The notes under the pieces are model-generated. The model ran no database searches and had not been told where the DNA came from. It saw only the letters and a list, made by a program, of their open reading frames with translations. A DNA stretch of 64,000 nt from JANMDU01 sp043777675 (GTDB taxonomy: Bacteria; Pseudomonadota; Gammaproteobacteria; Burkholderiales; Burkholderiaceae_C): positions 1 to 64,000 of the forward strand of contig JAYWHR010000056.1 in the NCBI GenBank assembly GCA_043777675.1, read 5' to 3'. The first letter of the stretch is position 1, and each line of letters starts with the position of its first letter. The position numbers were made by a program, and so were the translations under genes. Below, piece after piece: positions 51,554-60,633 of this stretch.

Positions 51554-52525
51554 TTAAGCTTTGCCTGCCAAACGCTTCAAGCCCAACCACTGCTGCTGCC
51601 AAAAGCTTTGGCCGTAGTTGCGATTGTTTTCGACCTGATCACGCACGCCAGTGGGATCGAAGCGCTTCTCAAAATTACCCGTGCGGAAAATGATATCCCA
51701 CCAGGGCAACAGCACACCGAAATTATGGCCTCCGAGCACACGACTGGGTGATTCATGCCCGATGCCCACAGCGTGATGCAGCCGATGAAAGCGCGGACTC
51801 ACCCACATCCGCTCGCCCACGGCACCAAACCACACTTTCAAGTTCGCATGTTGGAAGCTCTCCGAGAGCTGAGTCAGAGCCACCAGAGCCACAAATTGCC
51901 CTGGCGCGATGCCCACCAGCAAACCGACACAGACCAAAATACCGTCGCGCAGCAGATCATCAAGCAGATGATTGCGGTTGTCGCTCCACATCGTCATCTG
52001 CCGCTGCGCATGATGCAAGCTGTGCAGTTGCCACCACCCGTTTAGCTGATGCTGACCTCGATGAATCCAATAATCCACAAAATCAAAGACCACGAGATAG
52101 ATGAAAAATCCCAGCAAAGCACTTTCAACACCGATCACCCCAAAAAACCATTGATCGAGATGAAAAGTCTCCATACCCGCCACGCGCAGCGCGCCAAAAC
52201 CAGATTCAATGAGCGGATCAAGTGTGAAAAATAGCGCAAGGCGGAAAAAACCGAGGCGATGAATGAGCGTGTAAAGAATATCGGTGCGAATGGTGGCGCG
52301 ATCTGTGACGGGCTCGGCGGGTTTTAATTTCTGCAGGGGAGCAATGATCACGATCAAGATGATGAGCTGCAAAATACCGACAAGAAACCATCCTGTCGCC
52401 GTGAAACCGTCTTCGACCAACCCGCCAATACCCAAGCCAAAAATGATGGGCTGCACAATGCTTTCGAACATCCATTGCTGCGCTTGTGAGAAGGCATCGG
52501 TGAGGCTGTTGATGAAACTGTCCAT
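51554..52525 (-). CDS. Fatty acid/sterol hydroxylase superfamily protein
   Basis: The 323-residue product has about five membrane segments and the eight-His di-iron pattern: HRGQH (near 155), HSLHH (near 168), and FHRLHHAVGIGHESP (near 245). This family hydroxylates or desaturates lipids. It is divergent from the ybiB gene, separated by the repeat-rich 0.6-kb gap. Confidence 0.83.
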   Translation of the reverse strand: MDSFINSLTDAFSQAQQWMFESIVQPIIFGLGIGGLVEDGFTATGWFLVGILQLIILIVIIAPLQKLKPAEPVTDRATIRTDILYTLIHRLGFFRLALFFTLDPLIESGFGALRVAGMETFHLDQWFFGVIGVESALLGFFIYLVVFDFVDYWIHRGQHQLNGWWQLHSLHHAQRQMTMWSDNRNHLLDDLLRDGILVCVGLLVGIAPGQFVALVALTQLSESFQHANLKVWFGAVGERMWVSPRFHRLHHAVGIGHESPSRVLGGHNFGVLLPWWDIIFRTGNFEKRFDPTGVRDQVENNRNYGQSFWQQQWLGLKRLAGKA

Positions 52526-52538
52526 GGCTTGAATTATA

Positions 52539-52605
52539 GGTAATTTGTGGGGTTAGCCGGCGAATTTATTGCGTTAGATGCTATTAGTTTTGTAGTGTTC
52601 TTGTC
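52539..52605 (-). repeat. CPE palindromic repeat
   Basis: GGTAATTTGTGG, TTAGCCGGCGAATTTATTGCG, then GCTATTAGTTTTGTAG: a reverse copy, moderately diverged, right upstream of the hydroxylase gene start. Confidence 0.72.
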
Positions 52606-52629
52606 GTTTCGTTTTGGATATGTCGGCTA

Positions 52630-52772
52630 CGAGGCAAGGGGTTACGGCGTCTGCCTCATGGGTCCTGCTCGCGAGCGTGGCGACACTTGTCGCCTGAGAT
52701 GACGAGTAGAAACTCAATCGTTTCTAAACGCTGCGCTGCAGAAATCGGCAGCCACCGTAACCCCTTGCCTCG
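52630..52772 (+). repeat. Multi-hairpin element, copy 1
   Basis: The outer stem is 18 bp perfect: CGAGGCAAGGGGTTACGG (52630-52647) with 52755-52772. A short CTGCC/GGCAG stem follows inside. The 91-nt core (52656-52746) has small hairpins GCTCGCGAGC, GGCGACA-CT-TGTCGCC (52679-52694) and GAAAC/GTTTC, and ends GCGCTGCAGAAATC. The core matches copy 2 in length exactly, but the arms are unrelated to those of copy 2. Confidence 0.8.
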
Positions 52773-52866
52773 CGGCCTGTTAGCAACTTTGAAAATCTTC
52801 GCGCGTAACACGTAATACTTTGATTTGGCCTAGAGCACTGAGACCGGAACTATCCTCACTAACCCA

Positions 52867-53013
52867 GGCCTGTGGGAGCCGTATTCGGGCGGGCGATTTT
52901 TGCAGCGCAAGGTCAAGGAAACGCTTGCGTTTCCACCATAGTTTCTGGCGACAGGTGTCGCCTAACTCCTGAGCAGGAACCATGAGCCCGCCCGAATACG
53001 GCTCCCACAGGCC
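52867..53013 (-). repeat. Multi-hairpin element, copy 2 (inverted)
   Basis: The outer stem is 28 bp perfect (52867-52894 with 52986-53013, beginning GGCCTGTGGGAGCC). The 91-nt core read on the minus strand has GGCGACA-CC-TGTCGCC, an extended GAAACG/CGTTTC hairpin, and ends GCGCTGCAAAAATC. Its first 40 nt differ from copy 1 at only 8 positions. The arm resembles, from memory, REP-like motifs with GTGGGAGC in other proteobacteria. Confidence 0.8.
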
Positions 53014-53112
53014 CTAGAGCGCTATGGACTAGCGCAACTTGGAGCCCCGCCTTTAAAAAAGCCAAGAAAGCTTATCACCCAAAGTGATGAAGCGTAGGCG
53101 AAAATACGCCCT

Positions 53113-54099
53113 ATGGGCATAGCAAAGTACATCAAGGACATTGGCCGAGGCAAAGAGGGCGCTCGTTCGCTCACGCGTGAGCAGTCCGCCGACTTGCTGG
53201 GGCAGGTGCTGGATGGCGCTGTAACGGATCTGGAAATGGGTGCGTTCTGTATTGCAATGCGCGTGAAAGGTGAAACGCCACAAGAGATGGCCGGATTTCT
53301 AGATGCGGTGCATCAGCGCATGCATTCTGTGGAATCAACACGACCTATCGTCGTGATTCCCAGCTACAACGGCGCACGTAAGCTGCCTGGGCTGACCACT
53401 TTGTTGGCGGCACTGCTGGCGCGTGAAGGGGCAAAATGCGGCTTTGCTGTGATGGTGCACGGCACCACCACGGAGGCGACGCGTGTGCCGTCGCAAGATG
53501 TATTTGAAGCAGTTTTTGCGTCTTTTTTAGATCGAAAAGTGCACCTAGCCGGCATAAATACTGCGCAGAATGCTACAAAATTCATAGTAAACGAAGAATT
53601 CGTTCAACGCGGTATTCCGCTATTCATGCCCACCGAGCAACTCAGCCCCGCACTGAAAACCCTGCTCGACGTGCGCCGCAGCATTGGCCTGCGCAATTCA
53701 GGGCACAGCCTGGTCAAGCTGATGAACCCAACGAATCGCCGCGATGCGTTGATCGTGACAAGCTATACACATCCCGAATACCTCTCCAGCATGACCGAGA
53801 CTTTGCAGCTGACTGGAAGCCATGCCATGCTGCTGCGCGGCACGGAAGGCGAAAGTGTGGCCGATGCACGCCGGCGTCCGCGTATGGACGGTTTTTTGCA
53901 TGGCCAGCCGCTGGCTTTATGCGACGTGCAAGAAGGCTCGCTTGCCACCTTGCCCGATCTGCCCAAAACTTGCGATGTGGTCAGCACCTCTGAATACACG
54001 ATACAAATCCTTGCTGGAGAAAAGCCTGTACCCGAGCCGATTGCCACGCAGGTGGAACACATCTTGCATTTGATGCGTCTTATGGAGAAGCCATCATGA
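53113..54099 (+). CDS. ybiB: YbiB/TrpD2-family nucleic acid-binding protein
   Basis: YbiB proteins resemble anthranilate phosphoribosyltransferase but bind nucleic acid. The 328-residue product has AKYIKDIGRGKEGARSLTREQSADLLGQVLDGAVTDLEMGAFCIAMRVKGET, PSYNGARKLPGLTTLLAALLAREG, and LRNSGHSLVKLMNP. It lacks the full PRPP/anthranilate site. Residues about 138-160 (VHLAGINTAQNATKFIV) come from a repeat copy. It overlaps cobA by 4 bp. Confidence 0.85.
   Translation: MGIAKYIKDIGRGKEGARSLTREQSADLLGQVLDGAVTDLEMGAFCIAMRVKGETPQEMAGFLDAVHQRMHSVESTRPIVVIPSYNGARKLPGLTTLLAALLAREGAKCGFAVMVHGTTTEATRVPSQDVFEAVFASFLDRKVHLAGINTAQNATKFIVNEEFVQRGIPLFMPTEQLSPALKTLLDVRRSIGLRNSGHSLVKLMNPTNRRDALIVTSYTHPEYLSSMTETLQLTGSHAMLLRGTEGESVADARRRPRMDGFLHGQPLALCDVQEGSLATLPDLPKTCDVVSTSEYTIQILAGEKPVPEPIATQVEHILHLMRLMEKPS
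53524..53591 (-). repeat. CPE palindromic repeat in ybiB
   Basis: TTTTTAGATCGAAAAGTGC, ACCTAGCCGGCATAAATACTGCGCAGA, ATGCTACAAAATTCATAG. A reverse copy read in frame as in sseA and bamB. Confidence 0.87.
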
Positions 54100-54893
54100 A
54101 TAACAGCTTGAAAAGTCACTACACAGGGCAAGTCACTTTGGTCGGCGCAGGCCCAGGCGATCCTGATTTGCTCACGCTCAAAGCTGTCAAAGCTATTTGC
54201 CAGGCCACCGTGATATTGGTCGATGATTTAGCCAATGATGCGGTTCTCGCGCATGCGCAGGCCAGTGCCCGGATCGTTCATGTGGGCAAGCGCGGCGGTT
54301 GTCAATCCACACCCCAGGCCTTCATTGAAAAGCTCATGATCATGGCCGCCAAGGAAGGCGAGCGTGTGGTGCGCTTAAAAGGCGGCGATCCTTTCATCTT
54401 TGGGCGTGGCGGTGAAGAAGTCGAAGCGCTACAGGCTGCTGGCATTCATGTAGAAGTAGTCAACGGCATCACCGCCGGCCTGGCAGCACTGACCTCGCTC
54501 AACGTGCCACTGACCCACAGAGATCACGCCCACGGCGTAGTTTTCATGACTGGCCACGCCAAACCGGGCGATAGCGGGCCAGATTGGGCCGTGCTCTCTC
54601 AAGCCGCGCATCAGGCTAAGCTAACCTTGGTGATCTACATGGGCATGACGCATGCCTCAAAAATCCAAAGCGGCCTGCTCACCGCCCTGCCCTCAGACAC
54701 GCCGGTAGCCATCATTGAACACGCCAGCCTTCCACAGCAGCGTCAAGCCATCACCACGCTTGCTCAGTTGCGAGAAACGATTGAGCGTGACAATATGACC
54801 AGCCCGAGCGTGATCGTGGTGGGCAATGTGCTGCAAGGCGTGGCCGCTTTGCATGCGCAAGATCACCAGCCGCTCAAGCAAGCTACTGGCTAA
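54096..54893 (+). CDS. cobA: CobA, uroporphyrinogen-III C-methyltransferase
   Basis: This enzyme makes precorrin-2 with SAM for siroheme or cobalamin. The 265-residue product has VTLVGAGPGDPDLLTLKAVKAI, VHVGKRGG, VRLKGGDPFIFGRGGEEVEALQAAGI and VVNGITAGLAALTSLNVPLTHRDHA, the full SUMT signature. ATGA overlap with ybiB shows translational coupling, a combination I recall in related bacteria. Confidence 0.94.
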   Translation: MNNSLKSHYTGQVTLVGAGPGDPDLLTLKAVKAICQATVILVDDLANDAVLAHAQASARIVHVGKRGGCQSTPQAFIEKLMIMAAKEGERVVRLKGGDPFIFGRGGEEVEALQAAGIHVEVVNGITAGLAALTSLNVPLTHRDHAHGVVFMTGHAKPGDSGPDWAVLSQAAHQAKLTLVIYMGMTHASKIQSGLLTALPSDTPVAIIEHASLPQQRQAITTLAQLRETIERDNMTSPSVIVVGNVLQGVAALHAQDHQPLKQATG

Positions 54894-54958
54894 AGCCTGG
54901 CAAACAGCGGCTCAATGCCGCTAAACTCCGCGCATCAGCAGAAAAACGCAGAGATCAC

Positions 54959-56080
54959 ATGCTCGAAAAACTCAATCAACTCACCGAAGGCCATGGTGAG
55001 CTCAAGGCTGGCCACGGCATCATCAGCGGCATCATTGCACTGAGCTTGGCCATTTTGTGCTTCCTAGGCGTATTGGCTTTTCATTTTCCTGAATACCTCA
55101 CCACGCCGCAGCTGCGTCAGAGCTACAACGTAGACATCATCCGCAAACTCATGCTTGGTGCGCTCGCCATTGCTGGCGGGATGAGTTTGGTCAACATTAT
55201 TTTTGGCCGTGCCCGCTGGCTCTCCAGCTTTGCCTTTTTGCTGGTGGCGCTCACTGCCCTGCTCGGCGGCCACAAAGTGCCCGTGAACGATTTTGCCGAC
55301 AACACGCCTTACATCGGCCTCGATTGGTTCATTCTCGATTTGCTCGGCTCTTCGCTGATCTTTATCTTCATTGAGAAAATTTTCCCGCATCGCAAAAATC
55401 AACCCGTCTTTCGCCCTGAGTGGCAAACCGATTTTCATCATTTCATCGTTAATCATATGGTCGTGGGCTTTGTGCTGCTGGCCACTAATTTGATGGTGCA
55501 CAAGGGCTTGGGCTGGGCGGTGAAAAGCGAATTGCAAGCGTGGATTGCTGGCCTGCCCTTCGTGGCTGAGCTGCTGCTGATCTTGCTCGCCGCAGACTTG
55601 GTGCAATACTGGACGCACCGCGCATATCACGAGACTGGGCTGTGGCGCTTGCATGCTGTGCATCACAGCGCGAAAGCCATGGATTGGCTCGCCGGCTCAC
55701 GCCAACACATTCTCGAATTGCTCATCACGCGCACCTTAGTGCTCGGCATCATCTTCGTACTCGGTTTCTCCAAAGAGGTGATCGATGCCTACATCGTCGT
55801 CGTAGGCTTCCAAGCGGTGTTTAACCATTGCAATGTGAATGTGCGCTTAGGGCCGCTGCGCTACATCTTGGTCACGCCGAATTTTCACCACTGGCATCAC
55901 AGCCAAGACAAAGAAGCGCTAGACACCAACTACGCTGCGCACTTCGCTTTTCTAGATTATCTTTTTGGCACAGCCGCCAAGAGCGACAAAATCTGGCCTG
56001 AACAATATGGCGTGCTCGGCGATTACGTGCCCAATGGGTTTTGGAAGCAATTTAAGTTTCCATTTACATGGAAAGGCTGA
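54959..56080 (+). CDS. Sterol desaturase/fatty acid hydroxylase family protein
   Basis: The 373-residue product has about seven membrane segments and the His clusters HRAYH (near 221), HAVHH (near 233) and HHWHH (near 308) of the di-iron hydroxylase superfamily. It is longer than the 323-residue relative at 51554-52525, with an extra N-terminal membrane part. Substrate unknown. Confidence 0.82.
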   Translation: MLEKLNQLTEGHGELKAGHGIISGIIALSLAILCFLGVLAFHFPEYLTTPQLRQSYNVDIIRKLMLGALAIAGGMSLVNIIFGRARWLSSFAFLLVALTALLGGHKVPVNDFADNTPYIGLDWFILDLLGSSLIFIFIEKIFPHRKNQPVFRPEWQTDFHHFIVNHMVVGFVLLATNLMVHKGLGWAVKSELQAWIAGLPFVAELLLILLAADLVQYWTHRAYHETGLWRLHAVHHSAKAMDWLAGSRQHILELLITRTLVLGIIFVLGFSKEVIDAYIVVVGFQAVFNHCNVNVRLGPLRYILVTPNFHHWHHSQDKEALDTNYAAHFAFLDYLFGTAAKSDKIWPEQYGVLGDYVPNGFWKQFKFPFTWKG

Positions 56081-56100
56081 TGCAGCATCTGGCAATGATC

Positions 56101-56155
56101 GCTATCAATTCAATAGCGTTCTGCGCAGATTCTATGCCGGCGAGAAGCTGATTTG
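56101..56155 (+). repeat. CPE palindromic repeat forming the start of the next gene
   Basis: GCTATCAATTCAATAGCGTT, GCGCAGATTCTATGCCGGC, GAGAAGCTGATTTG. The right end is shortened and the TTG start codon (56153-56155) of the BaiN-type gene lies in its last bases. Confidence 0.8.
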
Positions 56156-57445
56156 ACCCAAATTTTCGATACGACCATCATCGGCGCAGGCGCAGCAGGT
56201 TTGTTTTGTGCAGGTGTGGCCGCGCAGCTGGGCCTCAAAGTTTTGCTGATTGACCACAGCGAAAAAGTGGCCGAAAAAATCCGCATCTCTGGCGGTGGGC
56301 GCTGTAATTTCACGAATCGCGATGCGCAGCCTGCGAATTTTTTATCAGACAACCCCAACTTTTGTCGCAGCGCCGTCTCTCGCTACTCTAGCCGCGATTT
56401 CATCGCGCTCGTGCAGAAACACGGCATTGCGTTTCATGAAAAGCACAAAGGGCAATTGTTTTGTGATCGCAGCGCGGAAGACATCATTCAAATGCTGCTG
56501 CGCGAATGCGATGCGAGTTTGAATGGCGGCAGCGTCACGCGCTGGCAGCCGTGTAGCGTAAAGGCTGTGCGCCATCGTGCAGCCACTTCAGAGCTTGATT
56601 CAGAAGAGAAATCGACGGATAGCCGGCGTATTACTTGCGCAGAGCGCTATGAAATTGATACTGATCGCGGCATCGTTCAATCCAGATCACTTGTGATCGC
56701 AAGCGGCGGCTTGAGCATTCCCAAAATCGGTGCCACTGATTTTGGCTACCGAATCGCCAAACAATTCGGCCACAGCCTGATCGAACTTCGCCCCGCGCTT
56801 GCACCGCTCACATTTGATGAAACCGGTTGGCAGCCCTTCGCGCATCTGGCTGGCCTCGCCTTGCCGGTCACGATCAGCACGGGTGAGAAAAAATCCAAAA
56901 CATATCAAGCTGCGAGTTTCGATGAAGACCTGCTCTTCACGCATCGCGGCCTCTCTGGCCCCGGCGTATTACAAATCTCCAGCTTCTGGCAGGCTGGCGC
57001 GCCGATTCGCATGAACCTGTGCCCCAGCGTCAAACTGCAAGATCATCTGCAACGCGCCAAACAAACCTCTCGCAAACTGATTGCCAACGAACTCGCAGCA
57101 CTTGTGCCCAGCCGTTTAGCCGAGAGCTGGGCCGCGCAAAAACCGGAATGGCAGCGCCCCATCAACGAAGCCTCCGACAAAGCCTTGGCGCAACTAGCCG
57201 AGCACTTAAGCCAATGGCAGCTCACGCCCAGCGGTACAGAAGGCTATAAAAAAGCCGAAGTCACAGCAGGCGGCGTCAACACCCGCGAGCTATCGAGCCA
57301 AACCATGGAAAGCCAAAAGCAAAGCGGCCTGTATTTCATCGGCGAAGTGGTGGACGTGACCGGCTGGCTCGGCGGCTACAACTTCCAATGGGCTTGGGCC
57401 AGCGGCCATGCCTGCGCGCAAGGCTTAGCTGCAAAGCTGATTTAA
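56153..57445 (+). CDS. BaiN/HI0933-family FAD-dependent oxidoreductase
   Basis: The 430-residue product has a FAD-binding motif at the start (TIIGAGAAGLFCAGVAAQLG, residues 8-27), RISGGGRCNFTN, LVIASGGLSIPKIGATDFGY and the C-terminal TAGGVNTRELSSQTMESQKQSGLYFIGEVVDVTGWLGGYNFQWAWASGH signature of the family. It is a flavin oxidoreductase of unclear substrate. The start is TTG because the Rossmann motif begins at residue 8. Residues about 148-170 derive from a second repeat copy. Confidence 0.88.
   Translation: MTQIFDTTIIGAGAAGLFCAGVAAQLGLKVLLIDHSEKVAEKIRISGGGRCNFTNRDAQPANFLSDNPNFCRSAVSRYSSRDFIALVQKHGIAFHEKHKGQLFCDRSAEDIIQMLLRECDASLNGGSVTRWQPCSVKAVRHRAATSELDSEEKSTDSRRITCAERYEIDTDRGIVQSRSLVIASGGLSIPKIGATDFGYRIAKQFGHSLIELRPALAPLTFDETGWQPFAHLAGLALPVTISTGEKKSKTYQAASFDEDLLFTHRGLSGPGVLQISSFWQAGAPIRMNLCPSVKLQDHLQRAKQTSRKLIANELAALVPSRLAESWAAQKPEWQRPINEASDKALAQLAEHLSQWQLTPSGTEGYKKAEVTAGGVNTRELSSQTMESQKQSGLYFIGEVVDVTGWLGGYNFQWAWASGHACAQGLAAKLI
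56596..56663 (-). repeat. CPE palindromic repeat in BaiN-type gene
   Basis: TGATTCAGAAGAGAAATCG, ATAGCCGGCGTATTACTTGCGCAGAG, CGCTATGAAATTGATAC. It is read in frame as SEEKSTDSRRITCAERYEID. Confidence 0.85.
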
Positions 57446-57495
57446 GAACCCGAGGCGCAGCGCAGTCTTGTCGCCCTGCGCCTCTGGCCCTGCTG

Positions 57496-60400
57496 CTACT
57501 TCGCAATAAGCTCCGGAGCAAGAGGTTTGTGTTCTGGCGTTGCCTCTTCATCCACGTGCGCCTTGTTCGCCCCCGGAGCCGCTTTGCGGGCAAACAACGT
57601 GTACATCGTGGGCACCACGAAGATGGTGAGTAGCGTGCCCAAGCTCATGCCGCCGACGATGACCCAACCGATTTGCTGGCGGCTCTCAGCGCCTGCACCA
57701 GACGAGAATGCTAGAGGCAACGCCCCAAGCACCATCGCGCCGGTCGTCATCAAAATCGGGCGCAAGCGCAGCTTGGCTGATTGCTGAATCGCTTGCACAG
57801 TATCCACGCCCTGCTCGCGCAACTGATTGGCAAACTCCACGATCAAAATGCCGTGCTTGGTGATCAATCCCACCAGCGTGACCAAACCGATTTGACTGAA
57901 CACATTCAACGAGCCTCCACTCCATTGCAAAGCCGCAAGCGCGCCCACCATCGACAGCGGCACAGACAGCATGATCACAAACGGATCAACAAAACTTTCA
58001 AACTGCGCAGCGAGCACGAGATAAATAAAGAGCAGAGCCATCACGAACACGATGGCCAGTGAGCCCGATGCGCTCTTGAATTCACGCGATTGGCCATTGA
58101 GATCCGTGGCATAGCCTGGTTTCAATACTTTCTGCGCCGTGGCATCCATAAAATCCAACGCTTGGCCGAGCGAATAATCTGGCGCCAAATTAGCCGTGAT
58201 GGCCGCAGAGCGGCGCTGGCCAAAGTGATTGAGTTCACGCGGCACGACCACCTCGCGAATGCGCACCAGCGCAGAAAGGGGAATCATCACCTCGTTGCGC
58301 CCGCGCACGAAGATTTTTTCAATATCGTCGGGCGTATCACGGCCCGTGGCTGCGGTTTGCACGATCACATCGTATTGCTCGCCTTCGCGCTTGTAGCGCG
58401 TGACGTTGCGGCCACCCAGCATGCTTTCTACTGCGCGGCCCACTGCTTCGATGCTCACGCCGAGATCCGCCGCTTTCTCCCGATCCACTTCCAAGCGCAC
58501 CTCAGGTTTGTTCAAGCGCAAATCAGTGTCGACCTGCAAGAAGCCCGGATTTTTCGCAAGCTCTTCTTGGAATTGGCGCACCACGCCTGAGAGATTCTGA
58601 TAAGAGTCCGAAGTCATGATCACGTAGTTCACCGGGCGGCTGTTAAAGCCTTGCCCGAGTGAGGGCGGCGTGACGGGGAAGGCCGTGACGCCGGGCAGGC
58701 CCGAGATGCGCGGCGCGAGCTCGCGCGCCAGCTCTGGCGTGCGCTTGGTGCGCTCCTCCCAAGGCACAGTGCGGAAAAATACATTGGCCTGCGCCACAGT
58801 TGGGTTGCCGGCCACGGTGAAGATACGATCAAACTCTTTGTAATTGCCACCGATGCGCTCCATCGCAGCAGCGTAGCGCAGCGTGTAATCCAGCGTCGCA
58901 CCATCGGGGGCATTCACCACATTCAAAATCACGCCGCGATCTTCCAGCGGAGCAAGCTCGCGCTTGATGTCTTTGAGGAAAAGCCATGTGCCCACGCCGG
59001 ATGCAATCATGATCAACACAATCAACCACCGCGCTTTGAGCGACCAGCCGAGCAGCTTGGCATAGCCATTGGTGATACCCACCAAAAACCTCTCAATCCA
59101 GCGGTCATAAAATGGGGGATTGGGATTGTGCTTGAGCAAGATCGAGCTCATCATGGGTGAGAGCGTGAGCGCTACAAAACCGGAGACGATCACAGCGCCA
59201 GCAAGCGCCAATGCAAACTCTGTAAAAAGCTTGCCGGTACGCCCTGGTGAGAAGGCCAGCGGCGCATAAACAGCAGCAAGCGTGAGCGTCATCGCTACCA
59301 CAGCAAAAGCAATTTCCTTCGCGCCGGTGATCGCTGCATCAAAAGGCTTCTTACCCATCTCAATGTGGCGATAGATATTTTCTAGCACCACAATTGCATC
59401 ATCGACCACCAATCCAATCGCTAGCACGAGAGCCAACAATGTGAGTGTGTTGATCGTAAAACCTGCCAACGCCATCAGAGCAAACGAGCCAATCAGCGAG
59501 ACAGGAATGGTAATGAGCGGAATGATCGCCGCGCGGAAATTTCGCAAGAAAAAGAAAATCACAAAAGCCACGAGGACCACGGCTTCAACAATCGTGGTGT
59601 AAACCGATTTGATGGATTCTTTGATGAAAATCGAGTTGTCGTTGGCCACTTCAATCTCTATGCCCGCCGGCAAATTGGCTTTGATACGCGGCAGCATCTC
59701 GCGAACATCAGAAGACAAATCCAGCGGATTGGCCGTCGCGTTGCGGATCACGCCGAGCGTGATCGCATCGCGGCCGTTGAGACGGGTCGCGGTGCGCTCA
59801 GACGCTGCGCCTTGGCGCACAGTAGCCACATCGCCAATACGCACGGGCACGCCATTGACATTGCGAATCACCACTTGCGAGAATTCAAACGGACGCTGTA
59901 GATCAGTGGCTGCTGTGACGTTAAATTCACGCTTTTGGCTTTCAATACGGCCGGCGGGCACTTCCACATTGTTGCGGCGCAGCGCGTCTTCCAAATCTTG
60001 CACCGTGAGGCGGTACGCTGCGAGTTTGTCTGGATCCACATTCACGCGCATGGCATATTTGCGCTCACCAAAAATACGCACATCCGCTGCGCCACTGGCT
60101 GTTTGCAGCATCGGCTTGGCAATGCGGTTGGCCAGATCGGAGAGCTGAAGCACATTGAGCGTATCGGAGCTAAAAGCCAGCCAAATCACGGGAAAAGCAT
60201 CGGCTTCTACCTTTGCAATTTGCGGCTCATCCACATCGGTGGGCAAGCGCTGTCGCACACGCGAGACTTTATCGCGCACATCCGCTGCCGCACTATCGGG
60301 CTCACGTGTGAGCTTAAAGCGCACGGTGATTTGGCTTTGCTCAGGGCGGGAAATCGATGTGATCACATCCACGCCTTCAATGCCGGCGAGCGAATCTTCT

Positions 60401-60600
60401 AATACCTTGGTGACCTGCGTCTCCACAATCTCAGCTGATGCACCGCGATAGTTGGTCGATACCGTGACTGTCGGCTCATCAATTTTTGGATACTCTCGCA
60501 CCGAGAGCTTGGTGTAGCTGACATAACCAATCAACAAAATCAGTAGCGAGAGCACGGTGGCAAACACCGGGCGGCGAATCGATATTTCTGGCAATTGCAT
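57496..60600 (-). CDS. RND-family efflux pump inner membrane transporter
   Basis: The 1034-residue product has the RND layout: N-terminal membrane helix (FATVLSLLILLIGYVSY), two large periplasmic loops, and twelve membrane helices. It carries the proton-relay Asp pair in ALVLAIGLVVDDAIVVLENIYRHIE, and GRTGKLFTEFALALAGAVIVSGFVALTLSPMMSS. It is the hydrophobe/amphiphile-efflux type. It follows the adaptor gene by 33 bp. No outer membrane channel gene is adjacent. Confidence 0.92.
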   Translation of the reverse strand: MQLPEISIRRPVFATVLSLLILLIGYVSYTKLSVREYPKIDEPTVTVSTNYRGASAEIVETQVTKVLEDSLAGIEGVDVITSISRPEQSQITVRFKLTREPDSAAADVRDKVSRVRQRLPTDVDEPQIAKVEADAFPVIWLAFSSDTLNVLQLSDLANRIAKPMLQTASGAADVRIFGERKYAMRVNVDPDKLAAYRLTVQDLEDALRRNNVEVPAGRIESQKREFNVTAATDLQRPFEFSQVVIRNVNGVPVRIGDVATVRQGAASERTATRLNGRDAITLGVIRNATANPLDLSSDVREMLPRIKANLPAGIEIEVANDNSIFIKESIKSVYTTIVEAVVLVAFVIFFFLRNFRAAIIPLITIPVSLIGSFALMALAGFTINTLTLLALVLAIGLVVDDAIVVLENIYRHIEMGKKPFDAAITGAKEIAFAVVAMTLTLAAVYAPLAFSPGRTGKLFTEFALALAGAVIVSGFVALTLSPMMSSILLKHNPNPPFYDRWIERFLVGITNGYAKLLGWSLKARWLIVLIMIASGVGTWLFLKDIKRELAPLEDRGVILNVVNAPDGATLDYTLRYAAAMERIGGNYKEFDRIFTVAGNPTVAQANVFFRTVPWEERTKRTPELARELAPRISGLPGVTAFPVTPPSLGQGFNSRPVNYVIMTSDSYQNLSGVVRQFQEELAKNPGFLQVDTDLRLNKPEVRLEVDREKAADLGVSIEAVGRAVESMLGGRNVTRYKREGEQYDVIVQTAATGRDTPDDIEKIFVRGRNEVMIPLSALVRIREVVVPRELNHFGQRRSAAITANLAPDYSLGQALDFMDATAQKVLKPGYATDLNGQSREFKSASGSLAIVFVMALLFIYLVLAAQFESFVDPFVIMLSVPLSMVGALAALQWSGGSLNVFSQIGLVTLVGLITKHGILIVEFANQLREQGVDTVQAIQQSAKLRLRPILMTTGAMVLGALPLAFSSGAGAESRQQIGWVIVGGMSLGTLLTIFVVPTMYTLFARKAAPGANKAHVDEEATPEHKPLAPELIAK

Positions 60601-60633
60601 GATCGGCTCCTGAGGATGATCTTTGCTTAAAAA

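Larger units (their letters stand above)
52526..53112. other. Repeat-rich intergenic region
   Basis: Between two divergent genes, this 587-bp gap contains no gene. It holds one CPE copy next to the hydroxylase start, then two opposite-facing multi-hairpin elements, then about 100 bp of leader before ybiB. Confidence 0.8.
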
